Origin: a virus
Virus record (IMG/VR): IMGVR_UViG_3300047493_000037
Location: 30,713-94,712 of that record
Strand: one strand, 5' to 3'
Length of the DNA: 64,000 nt
Shown in pieces: positions 41,674 through 50,116 of this stretch (position 1 is the first letter of the stretch; every line of letters begins with the position of its first letter). The notes under the pieces are model-generated. The model did not search any database and was not told the DNA's origin. It saw nothing but the letters and a program-made list of their open reading frames with translations. Position numbers and translations under genes: made by a program.

Positions 41674-42333
41674 ATGAAAAGAGCAATGTATATCTGTTTT
41701 GAGGGTACTGAGGGTGTTGGTAAGACTACTCAGACACAGAAACTTGTTGATTATCTAAGGGCGAAAGGTTATAAAGTTTTGCAAACCAAAGAGCCAGGAA
41801 CAATTCATGCTCCATTAACCTTACACCTTAGAGGTTATATGTTAGATAAGCAGTTTGAGGAGCAGCTCACTGCTCCTGCTCGTGAATTAATTAGTCAGGC
41901 AATTCGTTCTATTCATCTCGAAAAAGTCATTCTCCCTGCTCTATCTGAGTATGATTACATCATTCAAGATAGGGGAGTTCTCTCTGGTTTAGCGTATGGA
42001 ACTGCTTGTGGCAATGACATTCATTATATATCTCAACTCATAGAATATGTCTGTGCCCCAGCCGAAGGCGTTCTTTCTGATCGACTTTATGACAATGTTA
42101 TTTATCTTAAGGGCGATGTCTCTGCTGGCCTAGATAAGGCGCTTAAATCAAAACAAGAATTTGCTGCTGGTGATGCCATGGAAGCTAAAGGTACATCTTT
42201 CTTGCAAAAAACCTCGGCCAACATGGACGAGTATTCTCAGTCTTTTAACACAAGTGTCGTCTCTGTAGATGGCAAAAACATCGAAGAGGTGTTTAATGAC
42301 ATCTTACGAAGTCTCAACATGGGGAACAACTAA
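41674..42333 (+). CDS. tmk: Thymidylate kinase
   Basis: A 219-residue kinase converting dTMP to dTDP with ATP. The P-loop is FEGTEGVGKTTQ (residues 9-20); KEPGT is the substrate-binding motif; IQDRGVLSGLAY carries the DR motif; the lid is long. It is more typical of the family than the kinase-like protein at 34452. It is coupled to the next gene by TAATG. With dUTPase and dCMP deaminase it serves dTTP supply. Confidence 0.88.
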   Translation: MKRAMYICFEGTEGVGKTTQTQKLVDYLRAKGYKVLQTKEPGTIHAPLTLHLRGYMLDKQFEEQLTAPARELISQAIRSIHLEKVILPALSEYDYIIQDRGVLSGLAYGTACGNDIHYISQLIEYVCAPAEGVLSDRLYDNVIYLKGDVSAGLDKALKSKQEFAAGDAMEAKGTSFLQKTSANMDEYSQSFNTSVVSVDGKNIEEVFNDILRSLNMGNN

Positions 42334-43151
42334 TGGCTAAGAAAAAGCAAGCACCTATTAAAAAGGGTCCAAGAGTTCTTATATTCGACATTGAAACTGC
42401 GCCAATTATTGCTCATGTTTGGGGTTTGTGGGAGAACAATGTTGGACTTAACCAGGTTGTCAGCGACTGGCATGTCCTAAGTTGGAGTGCAAAGTGGCTC
42501 GATGATCCTGATACAAAGATCATGTATGACGATCAGCGCAATGAAAAGAACATCAGCAATGATAAACGTTTATTGCAAGGTATTTGGAATTTGTTAAATG
42601 AAGCCGATGTTGTAATCACTCAAAACGGTAAAAGTTTCGATCAAAAGAAGCTCAATGCTAGGTTTGTTATTAATAAGATGCAAAAGCCAAGCACTTTTAA
42701 GCACATTGACACAAAGATTGTTGCTAAAAGACATTTTGCATTCCCAAGCTACAGTCTTGAATATATGTCTAACGTTTTGTGCACAACTTATAAGAAATTG
42801 AAGCATAAGAAGTACCCAGGACATGAATTGTGGACTGAGTGCTTAAAGGGTAATCTCGATGCATGGAAAGAGATGGAGACATATAACAAGCATGACGTAC
42901 TTACTCTTCAGGAAGTTTATCATGCCCTTATTCCTTGGGACAGTTCTGTGAACTTTAATTTGTATCACGATGAACTTCACAATGAGTGTAAGTGTGGAAG
43001 CACAACCTTTAATAAGAATGGTTTTTACTACACTAATGTTGGTAAGTTTCAGAAGTACAAGTGCAAGACTTGTGGAGCGGAAACTCGTGATCGTCAAAAT
43101 CTTTTCTCTAAGGAGAAGAGAGACTCTTTGCAAACCAACACTGTTGGATAA
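42333..43151 (+). CDS. 3'-5' exonuclease (RNase H-like) with zinc ribbon
   Basis: A 272-residue DnaQ/PolB-type exonuclease. Exo I is FDIETAP with Asp19 and Glu21; Exo II is in ITQNGKSFDQKKLN; Exo III is in YNKHDVLTLQEVY. A C-terminal zinc ribbon (CKCGSTTF, then YKCKTCGAETRDRQN) follows. Since the family C polymerase here shows no exonuclease insertion, this enzyme could be the proofreader; a general DNA or RNA exonuclease is equally possible. Confidence 0.85.
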   Translation: MAKKKQAPIKKGPRVLIFDIETAPIIAHVWGLWENNVGLNQVVSDWHVLSWSAKWLDDPDTKIMYDDQRNEKNISNDKRLLQGIWNLLNEADVVITQNGKSFDQKKLNARFVINKMQKPSTFKHIDTKIVAKRHFAFPSYSLEYMSNVLCTTYKKLKHKKYPGHELWTECLKGNLDAWKEMETYNKHDVLTLQEVYHALIPWDSSVNFNLYHDELHNECKCGSTTFNKNGFYYTNVGKFQKYKCKTCGAETRDRQNLFSKEKRDSLQTNTVG

Positions 43152-43160
43152 AGGGAATAT

Positions 43161-43730
43161 ATGCAGTTCAAGGAGATTGAGTTTAAGTACGATGCATCCG
43201 ATATGGAGATGAAAAAGTTCGTTGAACTCATGGAGACTTTTCCTATCAAGAAAAAGATGATGGTGAGTTCTTATGATGATTACTTCGTAGACAATACGGG
43301 TAACTTTATTAGATATAGACACCATGATGGTAGGGGAGAACTTACGATTAAAAGAAAGACTTCAGATAAGAACAATAACGAGCGAGTTGAAGTTAATGTT
43401 TCTACTGCTGGTGATAACCTTAATACGGTAACCGCCTTTGTCGATCTCCTTGGATATAAGCATAACTTTGGCATATATAAGACTTGTAAGATATACTGGA
43501 TCGATAAGGTTGTGATGGTATATTACGTTGTATATGACAAAGAGTTAAAAGAACTTAGGCGCTTTATTGAGATTGAGGCTGATGAGGACCTTAATTGGAA
43601 CTCGGAGCAAGAGGCTTGGGACGAGATAGCTAAATATGAGAAGCTGTTAGAGCCACTTGGTCTTACACCTAAGAATAGACTAAAAAAGAGCTTATTTGAG
43701 ATATTTAGGAAGAGTGATGCTACTCGTTAA
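43161..43730 (+). CDS. CYTH-domain protein (CyaB/triphosphatase family)
   Basis: A 189-residue protein with the defining ExExK signature at residues 5-9 (EIEFK), followed by strands with paired charges: RYRHHDGRGELTIKRK, ERVEVNV, KIYWIDKVV and RRFIEIEAD. This is the tunnel fold of CYTH enzymes, which act on triphosphates (inorganic triphosphate, thiamine triphosphate, or ATP to cAMP) with divalent metal. The substrate cannot be inferred. It is rare in phages; a role in nucleotide signalling or RNA 5'-triphosphate processing is possible. Confidence 0.8.
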   Translation: MQFKEIEFKYDASDMEMKKFVELMETFPIKKKMMVSSYDDYFVDNTGNFIRYRHHDGRGELTIKRKTSDKNNNERVEVNVSTAGDNLNTVTAFVDLLGYKHNFGIYKTCKIYWIDKVVMVYYVVYDKELKELRRFIEIEADEDLNWNSEQEAWDEIAKYEKLLEPLGLTPKNRLKKSLFEIFRKSDATR

Positions 43731-43851
43731 ACCGATAGCGCATGACTCTACTATAGCCTTTACGCGCCTGTTGCACAAACTGGGCATCTGGAATAAGCTT
43801 TCATATGAAACTATTGATAATTGGCGTAAAGCTATAACAGGTGCTTACTAG
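43717..43851 (+). CDS. Small ORF before promoter, ending in TAG
   Basis: A 44-residue ORF overlapping the CYTH gene by 14 bases. It contains TRLLHKLGI, shared with the ORF at 36486, and ends WRKAITGAY, reminiscent of the capsid N-terminal KAITAGY. It ends in TAG with TAA five codons on. As with the ORFs at 34277 and 36486, a -10 element follows. It could be a real small protein family or a relic. Confidence 0.4.
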   Translation: MLLVKPIAHDSTIAFTRLLHKLGIWNKLSYETIDNWRKAITGAY

Positions 43852-43893
43852 TCCCCGAAGCATTAAAAGTCGGGTTTTGGGTCCAACTCGCGG

Positions 43894-43899
43894 TATAAT
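43894..43899 (+). promoter_or_regulatory. -10 element TATAAT before the 121-aa virion gene
   Basis: GCGGTATAAT precedes a leader with TCCTA-TAACTTT-TAGGA complementarity that includes the TAGGAG ribosome site of the GTG start at 43925. Confidence 0.55.
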
Positions 43900-43924
43900 T
43901 ATCCTATAACTTTTAGGAGATACC

Positions 43925-44290
43925 GTGAAAACAGCAAATGTCGTTTCTGAGAACCTCAGACAAGCCGAAACAGGACTGGCGTGGGTAGAAGTGCTCACTA
44001 ATGCCCAGGGAACACTAAAACTCACTGATGCTCAAACCTTTAGAGTAAGGGCGACAGGTGCAACTACCGTTACAATTGACGGTCTTCTAGCGATGACTAT
44101 GTCCGCTGGTGAGATTGTTATCTTTAACACTGGTCATGGAAGCCCAGACGATACTTCTCCTTATATCACTGTTGTAATTGCTGGTGCAAATGCTTTTGTG
44201 CAAACTGCTGCAGAAGTTAATCGTCAAAGACTACAACCTAACCCATACAATCTACTTAACGAACCTGTTGGAACTGGCGAATCGCCTTAA
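43925..44290 (+). CDS. Small virion protein
   Basis: A 121-residue protein starting at GTG with TAGGAG upstream. It is beta-rich and weakly charged (TFRVRATGATTVTIDGLLAM), like phage decoration or head-fibre proteins. It opens the neck/virion operon running to 50116. No family recognised. Confidence 0.55.
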   Translation: MKTANVVSENLRQAETGLAWVEVLTNAQGTLKLTDAQTFRVRATGATTVTIDGLLAMTMSAGEIVIFNTGHGSPDDTSPYITVVIAGANAFVQTAAEVNRQRLQPNPYNLLNEPVGTGESP

Positions 44291-44302
44291 TAGGAGTTTC
44301 CT

Positions 44303-45463
44303 ATGGAGCTTAAAAGCTTTAGGGAAATTCTCCTCAAAAAGGCGAATGGCAATCCCTATTTAGAAACGTTGATCAAGTACGCCAAAGATGAACTCATTGC
44401 AGAAGAGGTTCTTGAGGCCTTAACTAAGATGGCAGAGCCTAGCGCTGCAATGGGTCGTGGTGCAAATCATGCCGTTACTTCATATGCTGCAGGTATGAAA
44501 CCTGTGCATGTGGAACAGATGCGTGATGCTCTCGCTCATCATATTTCTCACTATAAAGGTGCATTAAAAGCACATCACGAGGCTACTGATCCAAGTCAGA
44601 AAGCAAAGATGCGCGGTGTTGCCGATCAACACTTGAATAAGATTGTTCCACTTATGCATCTAGCTGGTAAGGCTAGTAAACACTCTGGCGGAAATCTCAC
44701 CATTGATTATCCTACAACTACTCCGTGGGAAACTAATTACACAACAACCGAGAGACTTCCCAATGGTAAGTTGAAGGAAGGCACAAAGGATTTAGGTCGC
44801 AGACCCTCTCCAAATGCAAACAGGAGTAAGAATCCTAGAGCTGTACCAGATTATAGATATCTGGAAATGCCGCCACATCCAGGTCATGCTTCCACTGAAA
44901 AGATGCCACATAAGGGTGGATATCCATTCGAGGATATTCAACTTGGTACTCCTATGAAGCGTGACGCAGGGCAAGCGTATCTTCCTATTGAGGATATTAA
45001 GAACAAAACTGAGTTTACTCCTCACCCATTTGACGCTCATCCAGTTCATCGTTATGCAGACGCACCACAGCATGAACTTGGTCCAGAGCATCATGAAGCC
45101 ATTAATAATGGTCTTGCATCTTGGTCTAATAGCGATCATCAGAAGCAGTGGCTGGCAGATCAGAAAGCAAAGCATGCTGCTGATCCAGAGGCTTACAAGG
45201 CTAGAGGGACAACTAAACCTGGTCACACATATGAAGGTATTCCTCTTCAAGAGATGGAACACCACAAGGGCGGACAATCAGCTCCAGCTAGTGAGATTGC
45301 TAGCGATGTAGCGCAACCTGACACTGCTTCGCCTAAAGCTGCAGCAGGAAAAGAATCTCCAGAGGATGCTTTTAATAAATTTATGTCCAGTCTATCTCCT
45401 AAACAAAAAGCGGAAATGATGGCAAACCCACAATTCAAGGCCTTGTTTGAAGGGAAGAAGTAA
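44303..45463 (+). CDS. Virion-associated unknown protein, His/Pro-rich
   Basis: A 386-residue protein. The N-terminus is helical (about 1-125, YAKDELIAEEVLEALTKMAE), the middle is rich in His, Pro, Gly and Lys and probably disordered, and the C-terminus ends in a helical Met/Lys/Gln segment (SPKQKAEMMANPQFKALFEG). TAGGAG precedes the ATG; the stop overlaps the next start. No enzyme motif seen. Internal-virion or scaffold-like role inferred. Confidence 0.55.
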   Translation: MELKSFREILLKKANGNPYLETLIKYAKDELIAEEVLEALTKMAEPSAAMGRGANHAVTSYAAGMKPVHVEQMRDALAHHISHYKGALKAHHEATDPSQKAKMRGVADQHLNKIVPLMHLAGKASKHSGGNLTIDYPTTTPWETNYTTTERLPNGKLKEGTKDLGRRPSPNANRSKNPRAVPDYRYLEMPPHPGHASTEKMPHKGGYPFEDIQLGTPMKRDAGQAYLPIEDIKNKTEFTPHPFDAHPVHRYADAPQHELGPEHHEAINNGLASWSNSDHQKQWLADQKAKHAADPEAYKARGTTKPGHTYEGIPLQEMEHHKGGQSAPASEIASDVAQPDTASPKAAAGKESPEDAFNKFMSSLSPKQKAEMMANPQFKALFEGKK

Positions 45464-47028
45464 TGACTAAGATTATTAAGTCTGAAGAACTTGATAGATT
45501 GGAAGCCATCTTACTGAAGGCTCGTAGACGTATGTCTGATGAGGCAAACGAAGATCAAGACGAAGAAGATGTATCGCCAGAAGAAGCTGGAATGAGAGAG
45601 TTTGACCCTGACACAGATGGTGATGACGCCGACAAATGGTTGGAAGAAAACGATACAGAAAATCGAGACAAGGATGACTATGATGAATACGGCCCTGATG
45701 AAGATGAAGAGTCTCACCAGCAAGAGCCTGAGTTGGATCAAGATGAAGTGGCAGATTCTGTTCCAGAAGTGGAAGGATCAAACGGTGCTCCGACTCCAGA
45801 GGTTGAAATCCCTGGAGCAGGAGGAGGAACAGCAGTTGAAGAACAACGTAGTCCAGATCAAGGACAGACTCAAGAAGAACCAGCGCAAGTAAAAGGTGAA
45901 AGTAGATTTCCACAGCCTTCTAGAGAAGACATCGCAGAAATGCGTCAATACACTCGCCCCTGGGAGCAAAGAGCTCGCGATAAGACTCGTTTAGAGGCTG
46001 AACCAGCTAAAAACCCAGTTCTTCATCATGAAGGAAAAATGGTTGAAGCTCGTAATGCTGCGCATAAGCAGTATCAAGATGCTTATGCTAGCATGCAAGC
46101 ATCTCCAGACTACCAAAATGCAGATCCTATCACTCAGATGGAGATGGATAGTAACTTTGAAAGCGACTTCCACAAGAAGAATCCTGATTATTTAGCTAAT
46201 GCTGCTAAACTTCATAGTGAAGCACATAAGAAAGGTCTTGGCGCAAAAGATGTCCACGCAGCGGCTAAAGATGAAGCTATTAGGCACGTTCTTACTGGTG
46301 GTGCTCAAGGCGATACTGGAATGTCAACCGAAGAGGCATTACAGCATGCTGGAGGAACTAAGGGAGAAGAGGGAACTACTGGGTCTATGACTCAAGATCC
46401 ATCTGCCTCTTTTGCTTCTGGCAATAAAGCATTTCTTGATCAATATGCAAAAGACTATGCAAACAAGTCAAAGAAACCTAAAGACGTAAGTGAGATGATG
46501 AATTATGATGAAGGTTCGAAAGCAGATGTTCAGCGCATCCTGGGTGAGCATCCTGCGCTTAAGGATCCTGCTAAGAAAGCTAAGGTCGATGCCTTCTTCG
46601 CGAAATACCATCCTTTGATTGGTATGAATGCCAAGAAGGTTCTTAATAAGCTTGGCTTAGATAGTAAGCGCAGCGATGTTGATTTAGGTATGCTTCATGA
46701 GGCGGGGATGCATGGTTTGATGCAGTCTATCAACGACTATAACCATGATCACCCCAGCAAGGCTTCCTTCTCAACTCATGCGGGCAATAAGATTCGTGGT
46801 TTACAGCAAACTGCTATGCGTGCACAAGATCAAGTTCCACAAGAACTAAGAGTTGGAGCGAAAAAGTTTCAACAAGCACAAGCTAGTCCAGTTTCAAAAC
46901 CAGATATCAAGGGAATGCTAAGCAAACATCCACCTGAAGTTGCTGATAGAATGAAGAGGATAGATGCCTTCAAAGCAAGTGCTGCTCCGAAGACACCTAA
47001 GCCTGAAGGAGGAACAAATGGGCAATAA
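45463..47028 (+). CDS. Acidic virion-cluster protein with sigma region 2-like C-terminal domain
   Basis: A 521-residue protein. Residues 20-150 are extremely acidic and low-complexity. The C-terminal part (about 370-460) closely follows sigma-70 region 2: FAKYHPLIGMNAKKVLNKLG, then VDLGMLHEAGMHGLMQSIND (matching the DLxQEGxxGLMxAxxxF core) and FSTHAGNKIRGLQQTA (matching FSTYAxxWIR). A short QVPQELR follows. It may be a phage sigma factor fused to an acidic domain, possibly packaged and injected. Presence among virion genes and the missing region 4 are odd. TAATG couples it to the previous gene. Confidence 0.65.
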   Translation: MTKIIKSEELDRLEAILLKARRRMSDEANEDQDEEDVSPEEAGMREFDPDTDGDDADKWLEENDTENRDKDDYDEYGPDEDEESHQQEPELDQDEVADSVPEVEGSNGAPTPEVEIPGAGGGTAVEEQRSPDQGQTQEEPAQVKGESRFPQPSREDIAEMRQYTRPWEQRARDKTRLEAEPAKNPVLHHEGKMVEARNAAHKQYQDAYASMQASPDYQNADPITQMEMDSNFESDFHKKNPDYLANAAKLHSEAHKKGLGAKDVHAAAKDEAIRHVLTGGAQGDTGMSTEEALQHAGGTKGEEGTTGSMTQDPSASFASGNKAFLDQYAKDYANKSKKPKDVSEMMNYDEGSKADVQRILGEHPALKDPAKKAKVDAFFAKYHPLIGMNAKKVLNKLGLDSKRSDVDLGMLHEAGMHGLMQSINDYNHDHPSKASFSTHAGNKIRGLQQTAMRAQDQVPQELRVGAKKFQQAQASPVSKPDIKGMLSKHPPEVADRMKRIDAFKASAAPKTPKPEGGTNGQ

Positions 47029-47968
47029 CGGTAACGATGATAGCGGATATCCATACGGACAGACACCAGATGGACTATATGAGGATCTTCCGGCAGCTGA
47101 TTTTGCAACTGGTCATATCCAAGGCACCGGCATAGTTAGAACTCCTACTGTTGCTCCATGGCCAGCGTGGTCCACAGGGCAAGAACCTGGATTTGAAAGA
47201 TATCTTCCACTTCCAACTCCTGAGACTATGAAGAACGGACCTCTATTTGGTCTGCCTTTAAAGTCATTCTTAACTGGACAAGTTGTTGAAGACAAAACTA
47301 TTGAATCTTATATTACTCAGGCTATCTCTGAGATTGAACACACTCTTAATCTCTTCATTACTCCTGTTACATTTTCAGAGAGGCATGATTACAGCAGAGA
47401 GATGCAGTTTTGGTCTTTTGGTGTCATCAAGCTGTACAACTCTCCTATTCTCAATGTTGAAGAGTATGAACTCACTTTCAACAACGGAATTGGAATTCCA
47501 GGTTCTTTGCCCTTGGTAAGGATACCTTTGGAGTTTATACATGTTCAACCTCAAGATGGCACAATTCAACTTGTTCCAGCTCAAGGTGTAACTATCTCTG
47601 GCTTTATTGTCAGTATTTATTCTGGCTTAGGGTATCATGCTTTCAACTCTCAAGCTATCTCATACTGGCCTGGAGCTGTGTTTGTGAAATATAGGGCTGG
47701 ATTTGAGCGTCATAAGGTTCCAGCCTTGCTAGTTGCGCTTATTGAAAACTTAGCCGCATATAAGTTTTTGTCTGCTCTAGGTCCAGTATTATTTCCGTAT
47801 AACTCTACTAGCGTAGGAATAGACGGAACTTCTCAAAGTGTTTCAACTCCTGGTCCACTATTTTTACAAAACAGGCTTAAAGATCTTCAGCAGATGATAG
47901 CAACAGAGATGGATGCTGCAAAAGGATACTATCAAAAACGTTTCTTAGTTGACGCGATAGGTTATTAA
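47018..47968 (+). CDS. Probable head-tail connector/neck protein
   Basis: A 316-residue protein. I choose ATG 47018 because GGAGG lies 6 bases upstream. After a disordered 70-residue N-terminus, residues about 85-300 form a compact domain with a helical segment (TIESYITQAISEIEHTLNLF), beta strands, VFVKYRAGFE and a C-terminal helix. This general layout resembles phage connector or adaptor proteins, but no family is certain. It overlaps the end of the sigma-like gene. Confidence 0.55.
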   Translation: MGNNGNDDSGYPYGQTPDGLYEDLPAADFATGHIQGTGIVRTPTVAPWPAWSTGQEPGFERYLPLPTPETMKNGPLFGLPLKSFLTGQVVEDKTIESYITQAISEIEHTLNLFITPVTFSERHDYSREMQFWSFGVIKLYNSPILNVEEYELTFNNGIGIPGSLPLVRIPLEFIHVQPQDGTIQLVPAQGVTISGFIVSIYSGLGYHAFNSQAISYWPGAVFVKYRAGFERHKVPALLVALIENLAAYKFLSALGPVLFPYNSTSVGIDGTSQSVSTPGPLFLQNRLKDLQQMIATEMDAAKGYYQKRFLVDAIGY

Positions 47969-47970
47969 AA

Positions 47971-49152
47971 ATGAGTAAGTTAATAGAAGTCACATCAGAC
48001 GGTAAACAAGAAGTAGTCCAGGGTAAGGAACCTTTAAAAAAGGAACCCAAGAGGAAGAGACTTAAGGACCGTTGGAACGATTTGAAGAAGGCACTTGATA
48101 ATAAGAAGTCCATCATGGATCTTGAGGAAGCTCAGGAAGATGATGAGCAGCCTTCTGATCAACAACCTCAGGAACAACCTGAGGGGGAACCTGTTGCAGC
48201 TGAAATCCCAGGAGAAAATGAGTCGCAAGATGCAGAGGGCGGCTCCCCAGATACAAATCTACCAGACCAAGAGGGAGAGCCAGATGGTGAAGAAGAAGAC
48301 GCATCTGATTCAGAATCAGTCGGAGTTGATCCAATGGCAATGGGAAATGATGCAACAGATGGCGAAGAAGATAAGCAAGAGGAAAATATTGATCCAGAAG
48401 AGTTGGCGGAAGCATTAAGGCAGGAAGGATATACCGAGCAAGAAGTTGCTTATATCGTTCATGGTCATCATTCCCCAGAGATTGATGAAACCAAACAAGC
48501 TAAAGCTGATGCTACTGCTGCTATGTCTCAAGTTGATGTGGATGCAGCAACAAAGCACTCTGAAATGGAGCGCGAACTTGCTCAAAAGAAGGCAGAGCAA
48601 GAACATCAGCATAAGGAGATGCTTGCTGCGCACGACCTTGAACATAAGAAGAGAATGTCTGATGTAGAGTATGATGGCGCAAAAGCATCTGCCCCAGATC
48701 CTACTGTTGATAAAAACCATCGTCAGCGTATGCTTGACTTAGAGTATGAACAAGCAAAGAGTCAAGCGCCAGATTCTGAGTACGAAAAGAATCATCGTAA
48801 GCGCATGATGGATATTGAATACGATAGTGCTAAGGCTCAGATGCCTAATGGTGAAGCTGATCAAGAGCACAATAAAAAATTAGCAGAGTTAGAAGTTGAG
48901 GCAAAGAAACTTGAACTTGAAGCTAAAAAGAAGCAAATTGAACTTGAGATAGAGTTTAAAGAGAAAGAACATGAGTTAAAACTTAAGCAGATGGAAATGC
49001 AGCTCAAGGAACAGGCTAAGCAGAAATCTCAAATTTCTGGAGAAAAGCATAAACATAAACTTGCAGAAGCAAAGAAGCCACCTGCGAAGAAACCACTAAA
49101 GAAGTCAGAAGACGAGGACGATTATGAGCAAGACGGACAAGACGCTGAATAA
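47971..49152 (+). CDS. Acidic/coiled-coil repeat protein
   Basis: A 393-residue protein. Residues 45-150 are very acidic; residues 165-375 are a long charged coiled coil that contains three imperfect 25-residue repeats (HKKRMSDVEYDGAKASAPD, NHRQRMLDLEYEQAKSQAPD, NHRKRMMDIEYDSAKAQMPN). The C-terminus alternates Lys and Asp/Glu tracts. The repeat suggests an elongated trimer or dimer. Likely an internal virion, scaffold-like or neck-spacer protein. Confidence 0.6.
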   Translation: MSKLIEVTSDGKQEVVQGKEPLKKEPKRKRLKDRWNDLKKALDNKKSIMDLEEAQEDDEQPSDQQPQEQPEGEPVAAEIPGENESQDAEGGSPDTNLPDQEGEPDGEEEDASDSESVGVDPMAMGNDATDGEEDKQEENIDPEELAEALRQEGYTEQEVAYIVHGHHSPEIDETKQAKADATAAMSQVDVDAATKHSEMERELAQKKAEQEHQHKEMLAAHDLEHKKRMSDVEYDGAKASAPDPTVDKNHRQRMLDLEYEQAKSQAPDSEYEKNHRKRMMDIEYDSAKAQMPNGEADQEHNKKLAELEVEAKKLELEAKKKQIELEIEFKEKEHELKLKQMEMQLKEQAKQKSQISGEKHKHKLAEAKKPPAKKPLKKSEDEDDYEQDGQDAE

Positions 49153-50116
49153 GTGTAACGAACTTATCGACAGATTGAACGAGCTAAAGAAGGCGCTTGA
49201 CAATGTTCAAGTGCAATCTAATAGGAAACCAGTAAACGCTCTAGGCGCTGGGTGGTCGCAAGACCCTAGCACAGGAACCTTTCATCACAGTGATCTTGGC
49301 ATGATCAGCACAACTAAACATCCTGATGGATACTATCAAGTTAATCATGGTGGGCGTTCTATCGGTCGCGCGGCTTCTCCCGGTGATGCAGGAATGAAGA
49401 TCAAGAATTATGTGAAAAACTTGCAACCAGGTGATACTGGGATGCACAACGTAGATTCTATGGCTCTTAAGGATGAAGATGGTGTTGGTAAGAGTGATTA
49501 CGGTAAATTTAAAGGCGGCAGTCAGTATGATGCCACTGCTAATTTAAAGCGTAAAGCAAACAATGTTGGAGATGTCGCTGGTGAAGGTAAGAACACAAAT
49601 GTTAAAGCATTTAGTACTAAACCTGGACAATTAAGCGCAAAACAGCAAGCAGCTAAAACTCCTTACAAAGGTGCAGCTGGTCCGGTGAAAAAATGGACAC
49701 CAGAGCAGATTGCTGCTGAGAACGAGGCACGTAAGTTAAAAAAGAATGCAGACGGTCCATGGGTCACTCACGCGTCTGTCCCTAACGCTGATGAAGAAGT
49801 TAAGAATCTTCAAAAAACTAATCCAGTCAATAAAGCAGAAGACATCATGTCTACTCAGCTAGCAAATATGATGGCTGGTAGGGCAATGCTTGGCATTAAA
49901 CCTCCAGCGCAGCCTACAGATCAAGAGATGTTTGGTCATCTAATTCCAACTGAAGAGCAGATTGAAAAAGCTGAACAAGGTTGGAATAATAGGTTAAATT
50001 GGTTAGAAGAAGCTATTAAGCCGATTTCTTCTAGGTTTAATTCGCCAGAAGAGGAAGCTCAATATTGGGCTTCTATTAAAGTCGCCGATAGAGACGATGG
50101 AAAATCAGGTTATTAA
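49124..50116 (+). CDS. Unknown virion-cluster protein
   Basis: A 330-residue protein overlapping the preceding gene by 29 bases. It starts with a helix (CNELIDRLNELKKALDN) similar to the LKKALDN helix in the 47971 protein, then a small domain (GYYQVNHGGRSIGRAASPG) that may recognise a surface, then a Lys/Ala-rich disordered stretch and a C-terminal helical part. No family recognised. The stop overlaps the next ATG. Confidence 0.55.
   Translation: MSKTDKTLNKCNELIDRLNELKKALDNVQVQSNRKPVNALGAGWSQDPSTGTFHHSDLGMISTTKHPDGYYQVNHGGRSIGRAASPGDAGMKIKNYVKNLQPGDTGMHNVDSMALKDEDGVGKSDYGKFKGGSQYDATANLKRKANNVGDVAGEGKNTNVKAFSTKPGQLSAKQQAAKTPYKGAAGPVKKWTPEQIAAENEARKLKKNADGPWVTHASVPNADEEVKNLQKTNPVNKAEDIMSTQLANMMAGRAMLGIKPPAQPTDQEMFGHLIPTEEQIEKAEQGWNNRLNWLEEAIKPISSRFNSPEEEAQYWASIKVADRDDGKSGY

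Noticed and set aside
45476-45913. Minus-strand ORF of 145 residues
   Set aside because: It is antisense to the acidic low-complexity part of the 45463 gene; its Leu-rich translation is a by-product of GAA/GAG/GAT codons.
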